From: Planobispora longispora
GTDB taxonomy: Bacteria; Actinomycetota; Actinomycetes; Streptosporangiales; Streptosporangiaceae
DNA length: 64,000 nucleotides
Direction of reading: 5' to 3'
Assembly: GCF_016863135.1 (NCBI RefSeq)
Contig: NZ_BOOH01000052.1
Span: 101,184-165,183, forward strand
The position numbers were made by a program, and so were the translations under genes. Numbering within the stretch: position 1 is the stretch's first letter; each line of letters starts with the position of its first letter. Positions 29,594 through 37,576 of the stretch are shown in pieces. The notes beneath the pieces are model-generated. The model was not told the origin of the DNA, did not search any database, and saw nothing but the letters and a program-made list of their open reading frames with translations.

Positions 29594-31177
29594 ATGGACG
29601 CCTCCACGGCGTGGTGGCGCGAGTCCGTCGTCTACCAGATCTATCCCCGCTCGTTCGCCGACTCCGACGGCGACGGGGTGGGCGACCTCGCCGGGATCAC
29701 CGCCCGGCTCGGCCACGTCGCGGGCCTGGGCGCGCAGGCGGTCTGGCTCACCCCGTTCCAGCGGTCGCCGCAGGCCGACCACGGCTACGACGTCAGCGAC
29801 TACTGCGACGTCGACCCGGTCTTCGGGAGCCTGGCCGACTTCGACGCGTTCGCCGCCGAGGCGCGCCGCCTGGGGCTCAAGGTGATCGTCGACCTGGTGC
29901 CGAACCACTGCTCCGTCGCCCACCCGCTGTTCCGGGCGGCGCTGGCCGCCGGGCCGGGCAGCCCGGAGCGGGCCCGCTTCCACTTCGCCCCGGGCCGGGG
30001 ACCGGACGGCGGCGCGCCGCCCAACAACTGGTTCAGCGTCTTCGGAGGTCCCGCCTGGACGCGGGTGACCGAGCCCGACGGATCGCCCGGGGAGTGGTAC
30101 CTCCACCTGTACGCCCCCGAGCAGCCCGACTGGAACTGGCGCGACCCGCGCACCGCCCCCTTCTTCGACGACGTCGTGCGGTTCTGGTTCGACCGGGGCG
30201 CGGACGGGCTGCGCGTCGACGTCGCCCACGGACTGTTCAAGGCCGAGGGGCTGCCCGACCTCCGGCGCACCGGGGTCCTGGAGCCGATGCGGCTGCGGGC
30301 CAACCCGCTGGCCTGCGACCTCGAGGAGGTGCACGAGGTCTACCGCCGCTGGCGGGCCATCGCCGACTCCTGCGAACCGCCGCGCGCGCTGATCGGCGAG
30401 GTCAACCTGGACCCCGACCGGGCCGGGCGCTACACCCGGCCGGATGAACTGCACCAGGCGTTCGCCTTCGCCTTCCTGGTGGCGCCCTGGGACGCGGAGG
30501 CCTGGCGGGCCGCCGGGACCGCCCTGCTCGCCGGGGACCCGCCGAAGGCGCCGGTGACCTGGGTGGTGGACAACCACGACGTGGTGCGCAGCGCGAGCCG
30601 CTACGGCCCGGCCCGCGGGCCGGCGCGGGCGCGGGCGGCGCTGCTGGCGGTGCTCGGGCTGCCCGGCGCGGCCTACCTGTACCAGGGACAGGAGCTCGGC
30701 CTGCCCGAGGTGGACGTCGCGCCCGAGGACCGCAGGGATCCCGCGTGGCCGCGGTCGGGAGTCTCCCGGGACGGCTGCCGGGTGCCGCTGCCCTGGCGGC
30801 GTGATCCGGTCGGGGCCCACGGGTTCTCGCCGCCCGGCGCGCGGCCTCCCTGGCTGCCGGTTCCCCCGGGGTGGGGCGGGCTGTCGGCCGAGGCGCAGGA
30901 GGGCGATCCGTCCTCGCCGCTGTGGTTGTGCCGCTCCGCCGTCGGGATACGGCGGCGGCTGCACGCCGAGGGCGTCCTGACCGCCGACGACCCGGTGGAC
31001 TGGACGGCGGACGGGGACGGCCGGCTGGTGGCCGACCGCGCCGGACGGTTCACGCTGGTCCTGGCCATGGGCGACGATCCGGTACGGCTGCCGCCCGGCC
31101 GTCTCCTGCTGGCCGGCGGCCCCCTGACCGGCGACGGCCTGCTCCCGCCCGACACCGCCGCCTGGCTGCTGCCCTGA
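29594..31177 (+). CDS. GH13 alpha-glucosidase / oligo-glucosidase
   Basis: A 527-residue cytoplasmic GH13 enzyme without signal peptide. It has the four conserved regions: DLVPNH (region I), GLRVDVAHG with nucleophile D209, ALIGEVNL with acid/base E269, and WVVDNHD with D329. Opening WWRESVVYQIYPRSFADSDG and the GLPGAAYLYQGQELGLPEV segment are typical of the alpha-glucosidase/oligo-1,6-glucosidase branch, which hydrolyses malto- or isomalto-oligosaccharides after uptake. ATG 29594 is preferred; 29573 adds an unconserved MPFISRP. It is divergent from the RING gene. No transporter is adjacent; a GH3 beta-glucosidase follows 331 bases later. Confidence 0.92.
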   Translation: MDASTAWWRESVVYQIYPRSFADSDGDGVGDLAGITARLGHVAGLGAQAVWLTPFQRSPQADHGYDVSDYCDVDPVFGSLADFDAFAAEARRLGLKVIVDLVPNHCSVAHPLFRAALAAGPGSPERARFHFAPGRGPDGGAPPNNWFSVFGGPAWTRVTEPDGSPGEWYLHLYAPEQPDWNWRDPRTAPFFDDVVRFWFDRGADGLRVDVAHGLFKAEGLPDLRRTGVLEPMRLRANPLACDLEEVHEVYRRWRAIADSCEPPRALIGEVNLDPDRAGRYTRPDELHQAFAFAFLVAPWDAEAWRAAGTALLAGDPPKAPVTWVVDNHDVVRSASRYGPARGPARARAALLAVLGLPGAAYLYQGQELGLPEVDVAPEDRRDPAWPRSGVSRDGCRVPLPWRRDPVGAHGFSPPGARPPWLPVPPGWGGLSAEAQEGDPSSPLWLCRSAVGIRRRLHAEGVLTADDPVDWTADGDGRLVADRAGRFTLVLAMGDDPVRLPPGRLLLAGGPLTGDGLLPPDTAAWLLP

Positions 31178-31263
31178 GCGGCCCCTCCTGCCGGCCGGCG
31201 GCTGACATCCGTCCGCGCCGCGGTGTGCGGGCTCGACGGCGTCCGGCGAGCTTCCGACGGACA

Positions 31264-31275
31264 GAGAGCGCTCTC
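31264..31275. promoter_or_regulatory. LacI-type operator, distal copy
   Basis: GAGAGCGCTCTC is a perfect 12-bp palindrome with the central GCGC... CG core typical of LacI-family sites in actinomycete glycoside-hydrolase promoters. Its centre is 133 bp upstream of the centre of the second site. Confidence 0.65.
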
Positions 31276-31394
31276 GTTCAATGTGCAGGTCAGGAGCGAT
31301 GCACTTCCCGTCACATGGCAGCGGGACGAGAAAAACGGCCATGATCATGGTGGCCGTCGACACGCCACGGGTGCAGGAGAAGATTCGGGATGAT

Positions 31395-31410
31395 GAGAGA
31401 GCGCTCTCTC
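31395..31410. promoter_or_regulatory. LacI-type operator, proximal copy
   Basis: GAGAGAGCGCTCTCTC is a perfect 16-bp palindrome ending 7 bases before a TTGACT -35 box. A LacI/CebR-type regulator responding to beta-glucosides is the likely binder; no such regulator is encoded in the window. Confidence 0.7.
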
Positions 31411-31417
31411 TTCCCTA

Positions 31418-31447
31418 TTGACTCGACGCCTTCACAGGGTCAAGATC
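31418..31447 (+). promoter_or_regulatory. Candidate promoter of the GH3 gene
   Basis: TTGACT at 31418-31423 and a weak CAAGAT at 31442-31447 (18-base spacing) lie immediately downstream of the proximal palindrome and 62 bases before the start codon. Confidence 0.45.
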
Positions 31448-31508
31448 TGCACAGTGCGGACTCGGGGGACCGCCATGACTGTCGCAGCACTTCGAGAACG
31501 GACCCTCG

Positions 31509-34172
31509 ATGACCAGACCCATCGCCCGATCGGGCGTCCTCCGCCGGAGCCGCGTCGCGGTCCTGGCGAGCCTCGCCGTCCTGGCCGCGGGCGTCACCGG
31601 AATCCCGGGCGCGAGCGCCGAGACCGCGACCGGCGAGCGGCAGCCGGTGATCGGCCAGCCGCGGCTGGACGCCCGCGGCTGCGCCCGCATCGAGAAGGAC
31701 CTTCCCACCCTCGCCGACTGGCCCAAGGTCAACAGCCGGATCAAGAAGAACCCGGTGGACGAGTGGCGGATCAGGAAGATCCTCGCCGGGATGACCCTCG
31801 CCGAGAAGGTCGGCCAGATGACCCAGCCGGAGATCGCCGCGATCACCCCCGAGGAGGTCAAGCAGTACGGCATCGGCTCGGTGCTCAACGGCGGCGGCTC
31901 CTGGCCCGGCCGCGACAAGCACGCCTCGCCGCAGGCCTGGCTCGACCTGGCCGACGCCTACTGGGACGCCTCGGTCTCGACCAGGACGAAGATCCCCGTC
32001 ATCTGGGGCATCGACGCCGTCCACGGCAACAACAACGTCTACGGCGCGACGGTCTTCCCGCACAACATCGGCCTGGGCGCCGCGCAGGACCCGTGCCTCG
32101 TCCGGGACATCGGCGAGGCCACCGCCGAGCAGATCCGCGCCACCGGCCAGGACTGGGCCTTCGCCCCCACCCTCGCCGTCGTCCGCGACGACCGCTGGGG
32201 CCGTACCTACGAGGGCTTCTCCGAGGACCCCCGGATCACCCGCGCCTACGGGTACGAGGCCGTCAAGGGCCTGCAGGGCAGGGGCCTGTTCCGCATCGGC
32301 TCCGACGGCGTCATCTCCACCGCCAAGCACTTCATCGGCGACGGCGGCACCCTCAGGGGCGTGGACCAGGGCGTCAACCCCTCGTCCGAGGCCGAGATGA
32401 TCAACCTGCACGGCCAGGGCTACTACGGCGCGCTCGGCGCCGGAGCCCAGACCGTGATGGTCTCCTTCAACAGCTGGACCAACGAGGAACTCGGCATCAC
32501 CGAGGGCAAGCTGCACGGCAGCAAGCGCGCCCTCACCGACATCCTCAAGATGAAGATGGGCTTCGACGGCCTGGTCGTCTCCGACTGGAACGGCATCGGC
32601 CAGGTGTCCGGCTGCACCAACGCCAGCTGCCCCCAGGCGGTCAACGCCGGCATCGACGTCTTCATGGTCCCCAACGACTGGAAGGCGTTCATCGCCAACA
32701 CGGTCGCCCAGGTCGAGAGCGGCCAGATCCCGATGGCCCGCATCGACGACGCGGTCACCCGCATCCTGCGGGTGAAGCTGCGCGCCGGCGTGCTCGACGG
32801 GCGCAAGCCCTCCGAGCGCCGCCACGCCGGCTCGGCCGACGCGCTGGAGGCCGAGCGGCTCGCCCGGGAGGCCGTCCGCAAGTCGCAGGTCCTGCTGAAG
32901 AACAACGGCAAGGTGCTCCCGCTGGCCTCCGGGTCCAAGGTCCTCGTGGTCGGCAAGAGCGCCGACAGCATGCAGAACCAGACGGGCGGCTGGACTCTCA
33001 CCTGGCAGGGCACCGGGAACACCAACGCCGACTTCCCCAACGGCGCCACGATCCTCGGCGGGCTGCGCGAGGCGCTCGGCGAGGCCAACGTCACCTTCAG
33101 CGAGACGGCCGACGGCGTCGACCCCGCCGCCTACGACGCGGTCATCGCGGTGATCGGCGAGACCCCGTACGCCGAGGGCGTCGGCGACCTGGCCCGGCGC
33201 ACGCTGGAGGCGGCCAGGCTCTACCCCGGCGACCTCGCCGTGCTCGACAAGGTCGCGGGCAAGGGCAAGCCCGTGATCACCGTCTACGTCACCGGCCGCC
33301 CGCTCTGGGTGAACAAGGAGCTCAACCGCTCCGACGCCTTCGTCGTCGCCTGGCTGCCGGGCACCGAGGGCGGCGGCGTGGCCGACCTGCTCGTCCGCGG
33401 CAAGCACCGCGAGGGCTACACCGGCAAGCTGCCGTACTCCTGGCCGAAGACCGCCTGCCAGGCGCCGCTCAACGCGGGCGACGAGGGATACGACCCGCTC
33501 TTCCCGCTCGGGTACGGCCTGCGCCACGGCCAGACGGGCTCGGTCGGCACCCTCGACGAGACCGCGCCCACCACCTGCGGCACACCGGGCGGCGGCGGCG
33601 AGGCCACCGAGGACCTGGAGCTGTTCAACCGCGTCGACGTCGCGCCGTACAGAAGCTACATCGGGTCCGCCGAGAACTGGGGCGGCACCGAGATCGGCCC
33701 CGACGGCACGGCCGCGCACGCGGAGATCAGCGTCGTGCAGTCCGACGTCAACGTGCAGCAGGACGGCCTGAAGGCGACGTGGACCGGGACCGGCCCCGCG
33801 CAGATCTACAGCCAGAACCCGGCGGGCGGCACCGACCTGCGCGGCTATCTCAACGCCGACGCCGCCCTGGTCTTCGACACCATCGTGCACCAGCCGCCGG
33901 CGGCGCGGACCGTCATCAGCGCCCACTGCGTCTACCCCTGCTTCGCCGAGGTCGTGGCGACCTCGCTGTTCCAGGGGCTGCCCGTGGGGACGAAGGCGAC
34001 CGTCAAGATCCCGATCTCCTGCTTCGCGGAGGGGGGTCTCGACATGGAGAACGTCAACACGCCGTTCCTGGTCTACACCGACGGGGCCTTCTCCGCGTCG
34101 TTCGCCAACATGCGCTGGGTCCCGAAGGCGGGCGCCGACCCCGACGCCAGGAAGTGCTCCGAGCTGACCTGA
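31509..34172 (+). CDS. Secreted GH3 exo-beta-glucosidase
   Basis: An 887-residue secreted glycoside hydrolase. The Sec signal (RRSRVAVLASLAVLAAGVTG, ending GASA) precedes the GH3 N-terminal barrel: AEKVGQMTQPEI, IPVIWGIDAVHGNNNVYGAT, TAKHFIGDGGT and the nucleophile D359 in GLVVSDWNGIGQVSG. The GH3 C-terminal alpha/beta domain follows (AVRKSQVLLKNNGKVLPL, GRPLWVNKEL, FPLGYGL). A final beta-sandwich of about 160 residues resembles the ExoP C-terminal domain. Such enzymes release glucose from beta-1,3/1,4-glucans outside the cell. Two LacI-type palindromes lie upstream, so it is probably induced by oligosaccharide and catabolite-controlled. Hairpin 34255-34285 terminates it. Confidence 0.94.
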   Translation: MTRPIARSGVLRRSRVAVLASLAVLAAGVTGIPGASAETATGERQPVIGQPRLDARGCARIEKDLPTLADWPKVNSRIKKNPVDEWRIRKILAGMTLAEKVGQMTQPEIAAITPEEVKQYGIGSVLNGGGSWPGRDKHASPQAWLDLADAYWDASVSTRTKIPVIWGIDAVHGNNNVYGATVFPHNIGLGAAQDPCLVRDIGEATAEQIRATGQDWAFAPTLAVVRDDRWGRTYEGFSEDPRITRAYGYEAVKGLQGRGLFRIGSDGVISTAKHFIGDGGTLRGVDQGVNPSSEAEMINLHGQGYYGALGAGAQTVMVSFNSWTNEELGITEGKLHGSKRALTDILKMKMGFDGLVVSDWNGIGQVSGCTNASCPQAVNAGIDVFMVPNDWKAFIANTVAQVESGQIPMARIDDAVTRILRVKLRAGVLDGRKPSERRHAGSADALEAERLAREAVRKSQVLLKNNGKVLPLASGSKVLVVGKSADSMQNQTGGWTLTWQGTGNTNADFPNGATILGGLREALGEANVTFSETADGVDPAAYDAVIAVIGETPYAEGVGDLARRTLEAARLYPGDLAVLDKVAGKGKPVITVYVTGRPLWVNKELNRSDAFVVAWLPGTEGGGVADLLVRGKHREGYTGKLPYSWPKTACQAPLNAGDEGYDPLFPLGYGLRHGQTGSVGTLDETAPTTCGTPGGGGEATEDLELFNRVDVAPYRSYIGSAENWGGTEIGPDGTAAHAEISVVQSDVNVQQDGLKATWTGTGPAQIYSQNPAGGTDLRGYLNADAALVFDTIVHQPPAARTVISAHCVYPCFAEVVATSLFQGLPVGTKATVKIPISCFAEGGLDMENVNTPFLVYTDGAFSASFANMRWVPKAGADPDARKCSELT

Positions 34173-34254
34173 CGGCCGTTGCGGCGACCGTCCCGACCTG
34201 ACGACCGCGCGAGCGGAGACCGCGGAGATCCGGACCCAGCCGGATCGGGCGGAC

Positions 34255-34285
34255 GCAGGCCGGAGGGTGACCCCCTCCGGCCTGC
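34255..34285. terminator. Bidirectional hairpin between GH3 and DUF2277
   Basis: GCAGGCCGGAGGG (34255-34267) and CCCTCCGGCCTGC (34273-34285) form a perfect 13-bp stem with a 5-base loop between convergent genes. Confidence 0.85.
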
Positions 34286-34313
34286 CGGGCCTCTCCCCGG
34301 CTTCCCGCCGTCG

Positions 34314-34574
34314 CTAGTTCCCCGCCGGAGCCGGCAGGGCGGGGCCGTCGCCTTGCGGGACCCGGGCGGAGCGTCCCAGCTGAAGCTCCGACAGGAGCTC
34401 CAGAGTCGCGGCGGTGACGGCGTCCACGGCCCGGTCGAAGGCCGCCGCGTTGCGCGCGGACGGGGCCCGGAAACCGGAGACCTTGCGGACGTACTGCAGC
34501 GCGGCGGCGCGCACGTCCTCCTCCGTCACGTCGTCGGCGTAGGGCTCGCGGAGAGTCTTGATGCTTCGGCACAT
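34314..34574 (-). CDS. DUF2277 family protein
   Basis: An 86-residue protein that matches the DUF2277 pattern closely: MCRSIKTLREPY at the N-terminus, VTEEDVRAAALQYVRKVSGF, then PSARNAAAFDRAVDAVTAAT and a Leu-rich end. The family is small, widespread and of unknown function; the Arg-rich YVRKVSG motif resembles nucleic-acid-binding helix segments, but this is not established. Starting at the ATG of MCRSIK gives the usual family length. It is divergent from a small membrane-protein gene and convergent with the beta-glucosidase. Confidence 0.88.
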   Translation of the reverse strand: MCRSIKTLREPYADDVTEEDVRAAALQYVRKVSGFRAPSARNAAAFDRAVDAVTAATLELLSELQLGRSARVPQGDGPALPAPAGN

Positions 34575-34745
34575 ATCAGGACCGTACGACATCCCTGTGA
34601 CATATCTCGGGACCCTCTCCGGATCCCGGAAAGGGCCCGGAACGACGGGGAGATCCGCGGTATTCCCCCCTGGCCGGGCACCGCCGTCGTCGTCATACTT
34701 TCTCTTCTCGGGCGAACTCATGCCTCGCCGGGGAGGGATGCGCCG

Positions 34746-35000
34746 ATGGACACATCGAACGGCCGGGTGCTGATCCTCATCGTGGTCGCGACCGCCGCGT
34801 TCTTCATCGGACGCCGCTTCCAGCGCACGAAGGACACCTGGTCGGGGTGGGGCAAGGCGGTCAAGGCCGTGGCGGACGCCAAGGACAAGGTCCCGGGCGC
34901 GAAGTCGGCGGCGTGGGCGGCGGCCCGAAACATGATCATGGTCGCCGTGGGGGCGCTGATCCTCTTCGCCGTGGTCGCGAACGCCATCCGGTACGGATGA
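34746..35000 (+). CDS. Small two-helix membrane protein
   Basis: An 84-residue protein with an N-terminal transmembrane helix (VLILIVVATAAFFIG), a basic amphipathic middle (RRFQRTKDTWSGWGKAVKAV) and a second transmembrane helix (NMIMVAVGALILFAVVANAI). GGGAGGG precedes the ATG. I do not recognise the family. The hairpin-like topology with a positively charged cytosolic loop could contact lipids, DNA or another protein. It is divergent from DUF2277 and convergent with the amidohydrolase, whose repeat-bearing 3' end begins 60 bases on. Confidence 0.75.
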   Translation: MDTSNGRVLILIVVATAAFFIGRRFQRTKDTWSGWGKAVKAVADAKDKVPGAKSAAWAAARNMIMVAVGALILFAVVANAIRYG

Positions 35001-35060
35001 CGCCCCAGGCGGCACGGCCGCCCGCTGCCCGGGTCCCCGGACCTCCGGGCGACGGACCCC

Positions 35061-35160
35061 GGCCACGCTCAGAGCCCGGCCACGCTCAGAGCCCGGCCAC
35101 GCTCAGAGCCCGGCCACGCTCAGACCCCGGGCCCGTGGACCCACGACACGCTCAGACCCC
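35061..35160. repeat. 17-bp repeats built on the amidohydrolase 3' end
   Basis: GGCCACGCTCAGAGCCC is repeated four times without spacers (35061-35077, 35078-35094, 35095-35111, 35112-35128; the last slightly changed). The related CACGCTCAGACCCC at 35147-35160 contains the real stop of the amidohydrolase gene. On the minus strand every unit carries TGA; 17 leaves remainder 2 on division by 3, so the TGAs cycle through all frames. Confidence 0.92.
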
Positions 35161-36024
35161 GAACATGCGTGCCGCGTTGTCGTGGCACACCGCGCGCAGC
35201 CAGGCGTCGCCGAGACCGAGGTCCGCCAGGCCCCGCAGCGCCTCGGCGTAGGGGTAGGGGATGTTCGGGAAGTCGGTGCCGAACAGGACCCGGTCTCCCA
35301 GGTCCGCGAGGCGGGGCAGCTGCTCGCGGGGGTAGGGCGAGAGCGTCTCGCTGAACACGGTGAAGGCCATCGTGGTGTCCAGGCACACCCCCGGATGGCG
35401 ATCGGCGAGGTCCAGGAACTCGCCGTACTCGGGCATGCCCATGTGCGCCACGATCAGGCGCAGCCGCGGATGGCGGGCCAGCAGCCGGCCGACGGGCCCG
35501 GGACCGGTGTACCTGCCCGGGGCCGGGCCGGAGCCGCAGTGGGTGACGATCGGGATCCCGGCCTCGGCGAGCAGGCCCCACACCCCGTCCAGCAGCTCGT
35601 CGCCCGGGTCGTAGTCGCCGACCTGGAGGTGGGCCTTGAACACCCGGGCCCCGCCCTCGACGGCGCGGGCGACGTAGTCGACCGCCCCGGGCTCGGGGAA
35701 GAACGTGGCGGTGTGCAGGCAGTCCGGCGTCCGGGAGGCGAACTCGGCCGACCAGGCGTTGAGCCAGGCGGCCATCTGCGGCTTGTGCGGGTAGACCATG
35801 GAGGTGAACCGGCGCACGCCGAAGCCGCGCAGCGTGTCCAGCCGCAGCGACTCCTCGGTGCGGTAGGCGATGGGCCACCGCACGCCGGTCAGCGGGCCGA
35901 CGGAGTCGAAATAGTTCCAGACCTTGGCCAGCACCCGCTCGGGCATGAAGTGCGTGTGCACGTCGATCAGCCCGGGCAGTCCCAGCCCCTTCCAGAAGGA
36001 GGCCACCTGCTCGCTCTCGGTCAC
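35152..36024 (-). CDS. Amidohydrolase 2 family metal hydrolase
   Basis: A 290-residue metal-dependent hydrolase of the amidohydrolase-2 (ACMSD-like) group. Metal-binding features are IDVHTHFMPE near the N-terminus, IPIVTHCGSG, RLIVAHMGMPE and RVLFGTDFPN carrying the catalytic Asp. The family includes decarboxylases and lactone or amide hydrolases acting on small aromatic or carboxylic compounds; the substrate is not evident. GTG 36024 is the start; the upstream ribosome-binding site is weak. It stands alone on the minus strand. Its 3' end has expanded into the repeat array 35061-35160. Confidence 0.9.
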   Translation of the reverse strand: MTESEQVASFWKGLGLPGLIDVHTHFMPERVLAKVWNYFDSVGPLTGVRWPIAYRTEESLRLDTLRGFGVRRFTSMVYPHKPQMAAWLNAWSAEFASRTPDCLHTATFFPEPGAVDYVARAVEGGARVFKAHLQVGDYDPGDELLDGVWGLLAEAGIPIVTHCGSGPAPGRYTGPGPVGRLLARHPRLRLIVAHMGMPEYGEFLDLADRHPGVCLDTTMAFTVFSETLSPYPREQLPRLADLGDRVLFGTDFPNIPYPYAEALRGLADLGLGDAWLRAVCHDNAARMFGV

Positions 36025-36087
36025 GCGCCCACCCTACTCGCGGGCGCGCGGGAGATCACCCGGCACGGGGCACGCCGACCACCGCCC

Positions 36088-36152
36088 GGCTCCCGGGCGT
36101 ACGGGAGAGCCCGTCCGGCGTACGCGGGCCACGCTCACGGGCGTACGCGGGC
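36088..36152. repeat. Degenerate ~24-bp repeats at the 3' end of the secreted gene
   Basis: Units near 36130-36152 and 36106-36129 share GGCGTACGCGGGC, with a weaker third copy at 36088-36107 (GGGCGTACGGGAG). The unit at 36130-36152 contains the gene's own stop (36135-36137). Confidence 0.6.
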
Positions 36153-37247
36153 GAGCAGGTAGTGGTCGCCGTCACGCCAGAGCAGCCGGTTCCCGGTGAC
36201 CATCGCCTCGCCGGGCAGGGCGACCGTCCTGGCCGTGCGCGGGTCGTACACCAGGGACTGGGAGACGTCGCGGTCCAGATGGCGCACCGAGTAGACCACG
36301 ATCCGCTCTCCCGCGCTCACTCCCGCCCCGAAGTCGGCGGCCCCGCGGCGCGGCAGGTCCTCGACGGGCGCGTACGGCCGGCCGGTCCGGCGGTCGACGA
36401 CGCGCAGGGCGGTCCGGTCGGCGAAGGCGAGAAGCCCGGGACCGGCGGCGATGGACTCCGCCCGCGCGGGCGGGAGGGGAAGGCCGCGGGCCTCCGCGCT
36501 CCCGCCGGTGCGCACGTTCACCCGGAGCAGCCGGTCCTTGCGCAGGAGGAACGCGTGGGGGTGGGAGAAGGCGACCAGAGTGCCCCGTGCCGGCAGGGTC
36601 CTGGGCCTGCCGGCGCATCCGCGCGCCGTCATCAGGCGTCCCCCCTCCGCCTCCCAGACCAGAAGGCGGCCTGAGAAGAAGAACGTCCTGCCGGTCCAGC
36701 CGGGGAGCGATCGCACCGCCCGCCGCCCGTGCTGATCCAGGCACCGCAGCCGCTCCCCCCAGGGCCACAGGTGGCCGCTCGCGCCGGTCGCCATCCGCCA
36801 CAGGGACCACGGCTTGCCGGTGTCCCGCAGCAGGCGGGCCCCGCGCTCCCCGGGCCGCGCCCGCCACACGCCACGGCGCAGGTGGGTGAAGCCCGCGGAG
36901 TCCACGACCTGGGAGCCGCCCAGGACCGTGCCGTCCGCGCCGAGCGCCATGACGTCCAGCAGGGTGCCGTCCGGGAGCGAGCGCCGGATCCTGACGACGC
37001 TTCCCCGGTCGATCAGGCGGTCGAGGCCGGGCGGGATCGGCGTGCCCGCCGCCGATCCGCCGGAGGGATCCGCCGCATCCCGCTCGGGTACGGCGGGCGG
37101 TCCGCCGGAGGGAGCGGACATGTCCCGCTCGGTCACGGCGGGCGGTCCGCCGGAGGGCGCCCGCACCGCCTGCGCGGAGGCGGCGGGAAGGAGCAGGACG
37201 GTGGCGAGGAGGACTCCGGCGAAGGCCGGCTGTCGAGATTCGTCCAT
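36135..37247 (-). CDS. Secreted beta-propeller-like protein, unknown function
   Basis: A 370-residue exported protein. The ATG at 37247 follows GGAGGAG and starts a signal peptide (PAFAGVLLATVLLLPAASAQ). After two and a half 15-residue repeats (APSGGPPAV-ERD) comes a region of repeated short beta-strand units, each about 40-45 residues: LWRMATGASGHLWPWGERL, FFFSGRLLVWEAEGGRL, GPGLLAFADRTALRVVDRRT. This pattern fits a seven-bladed propeller of the WD40/PQQ-like sort, but no named family is recognised. It is divergent from the truncated flavodoxin gene. Likely extracellular binding or scaffold protein; function unknown. Confidence 0.75.
   Translation of the reverse strand: MDESRQPAFAGVLLATVLLLPAASAQAVRAPSGGPPAVTERDMSAPSGGPPAVPERDAADPSGGSAAGTPIPPGLDRLIDRGSVVRIRRSLPDGTLLDVMALGADGTVLGGSQVVDSAGFTHLRRGVWRARPGERGARLLRDTGKPWSLWRMATGASGHLWPWGERLRCLDQHGRRAVRSLPGWTGRTFFFSGRLLVWEAEGGRLMTARGCAGRPRTLPARGTLVAFSHPHAFLLRKDRLLRVNVRTGGSAEARGLPLPPARAESIAAGPGLLAFADRTALRVVDRRTGRPYAPVEDLPRRGAADFGAGVSAGERIVVYSVRHLDRDVSQSLVYDPRTARTVALPGEAMVTGNRLLWRDGDHYLLARVRP
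37056..37161 (-). repeat. 45-bp in-frame repeat in the secreted protein
   Basis: Units 37056-37100 and 37101-37145 plus a partial copy to 37161 encode PSGGPPAVxERDxxA-type 15-residue repeats just after the signal peptide. Confidence 0.8.
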
Positions 37248-37343
37248 GGCGCTTCTCCTCCGCCTCGGCATCGCCTATCTCTTGAGACGAGACCGGTGGG
37301 CGAGTAGTTCACGCCGGTTCGGCGCGGGAGAGGGGGCGTCGCT

Positions 37344-37547
37344 GTGACCGCCACACCGGAGGGAGCGCCGCACCGCCATGACGATCTGCGGGCGCTGTTC
37401 GTCGACTGCACGCTGAAGAAGAGCCCCGAGCGCAGCCACACCCGGGGGCTGATCGACCTGAGCGCGCGCATCATGGAGAAACAGGGGGTGCGGGTCGAGC
37501 GGCTCCGCGCGATCGACCACGACATCGCCACCGGGCTGTGGCCGGAC
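37344..37547 (+). pseudogene. Truncated flavodoxin / NADPH-FMN reductase-like gene
   Basis: From GTG 37344 the frame reads a flavodoxin-fold N-terminus: DDLRALFVDCTLKKSPERSH, TRGLIDLSARIMEKQGVRVE and LRAIDHDIATGLWPD. Complete relatives continue for more than 100 residues with the FMN-binding loops. Here recognisable homology stops at about 37547 and the frame runs on antisense into the 3' end of the chemoreceptor gene, whose stop is at 37577. This is a 3' deletion with the breakpoint in the 30 bases before the chemoreceptor. No upstream defect is seen. Confidence 0.75.
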
Positions 37548-37576
37548 GCGCCCGGCCGGGCCGGGACGACCCGGCG

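Larger units (their letters stand above)
31178..31508. other. 331-base intergenic region with LacI-type palindromes
   Basis: No supported gene. It holds two GAGAGC/GCTCTC palindromes (31264-31275, 31395-31410), a -35-like TTGACT and a third palindrome CCATGATCATGG at 31339-31350. It is the control region of the GH3 beta-glucosidase gene. Confidence 0.6.

Noticed and set aside
31339..31350. Palindrome CCATGATCATGG as a further operator
   Set aside because: The same CATGATCATGG occurs at 34933-34943 within a membrane-protein coding sequence, so it is probably coincidence.
31299..31419. 40-codon open frame upstream of the GH3 gene
   Set aside because: No ribosome-binding site, and it overlaps the proximal LacI-type palindrome and the -35 region.
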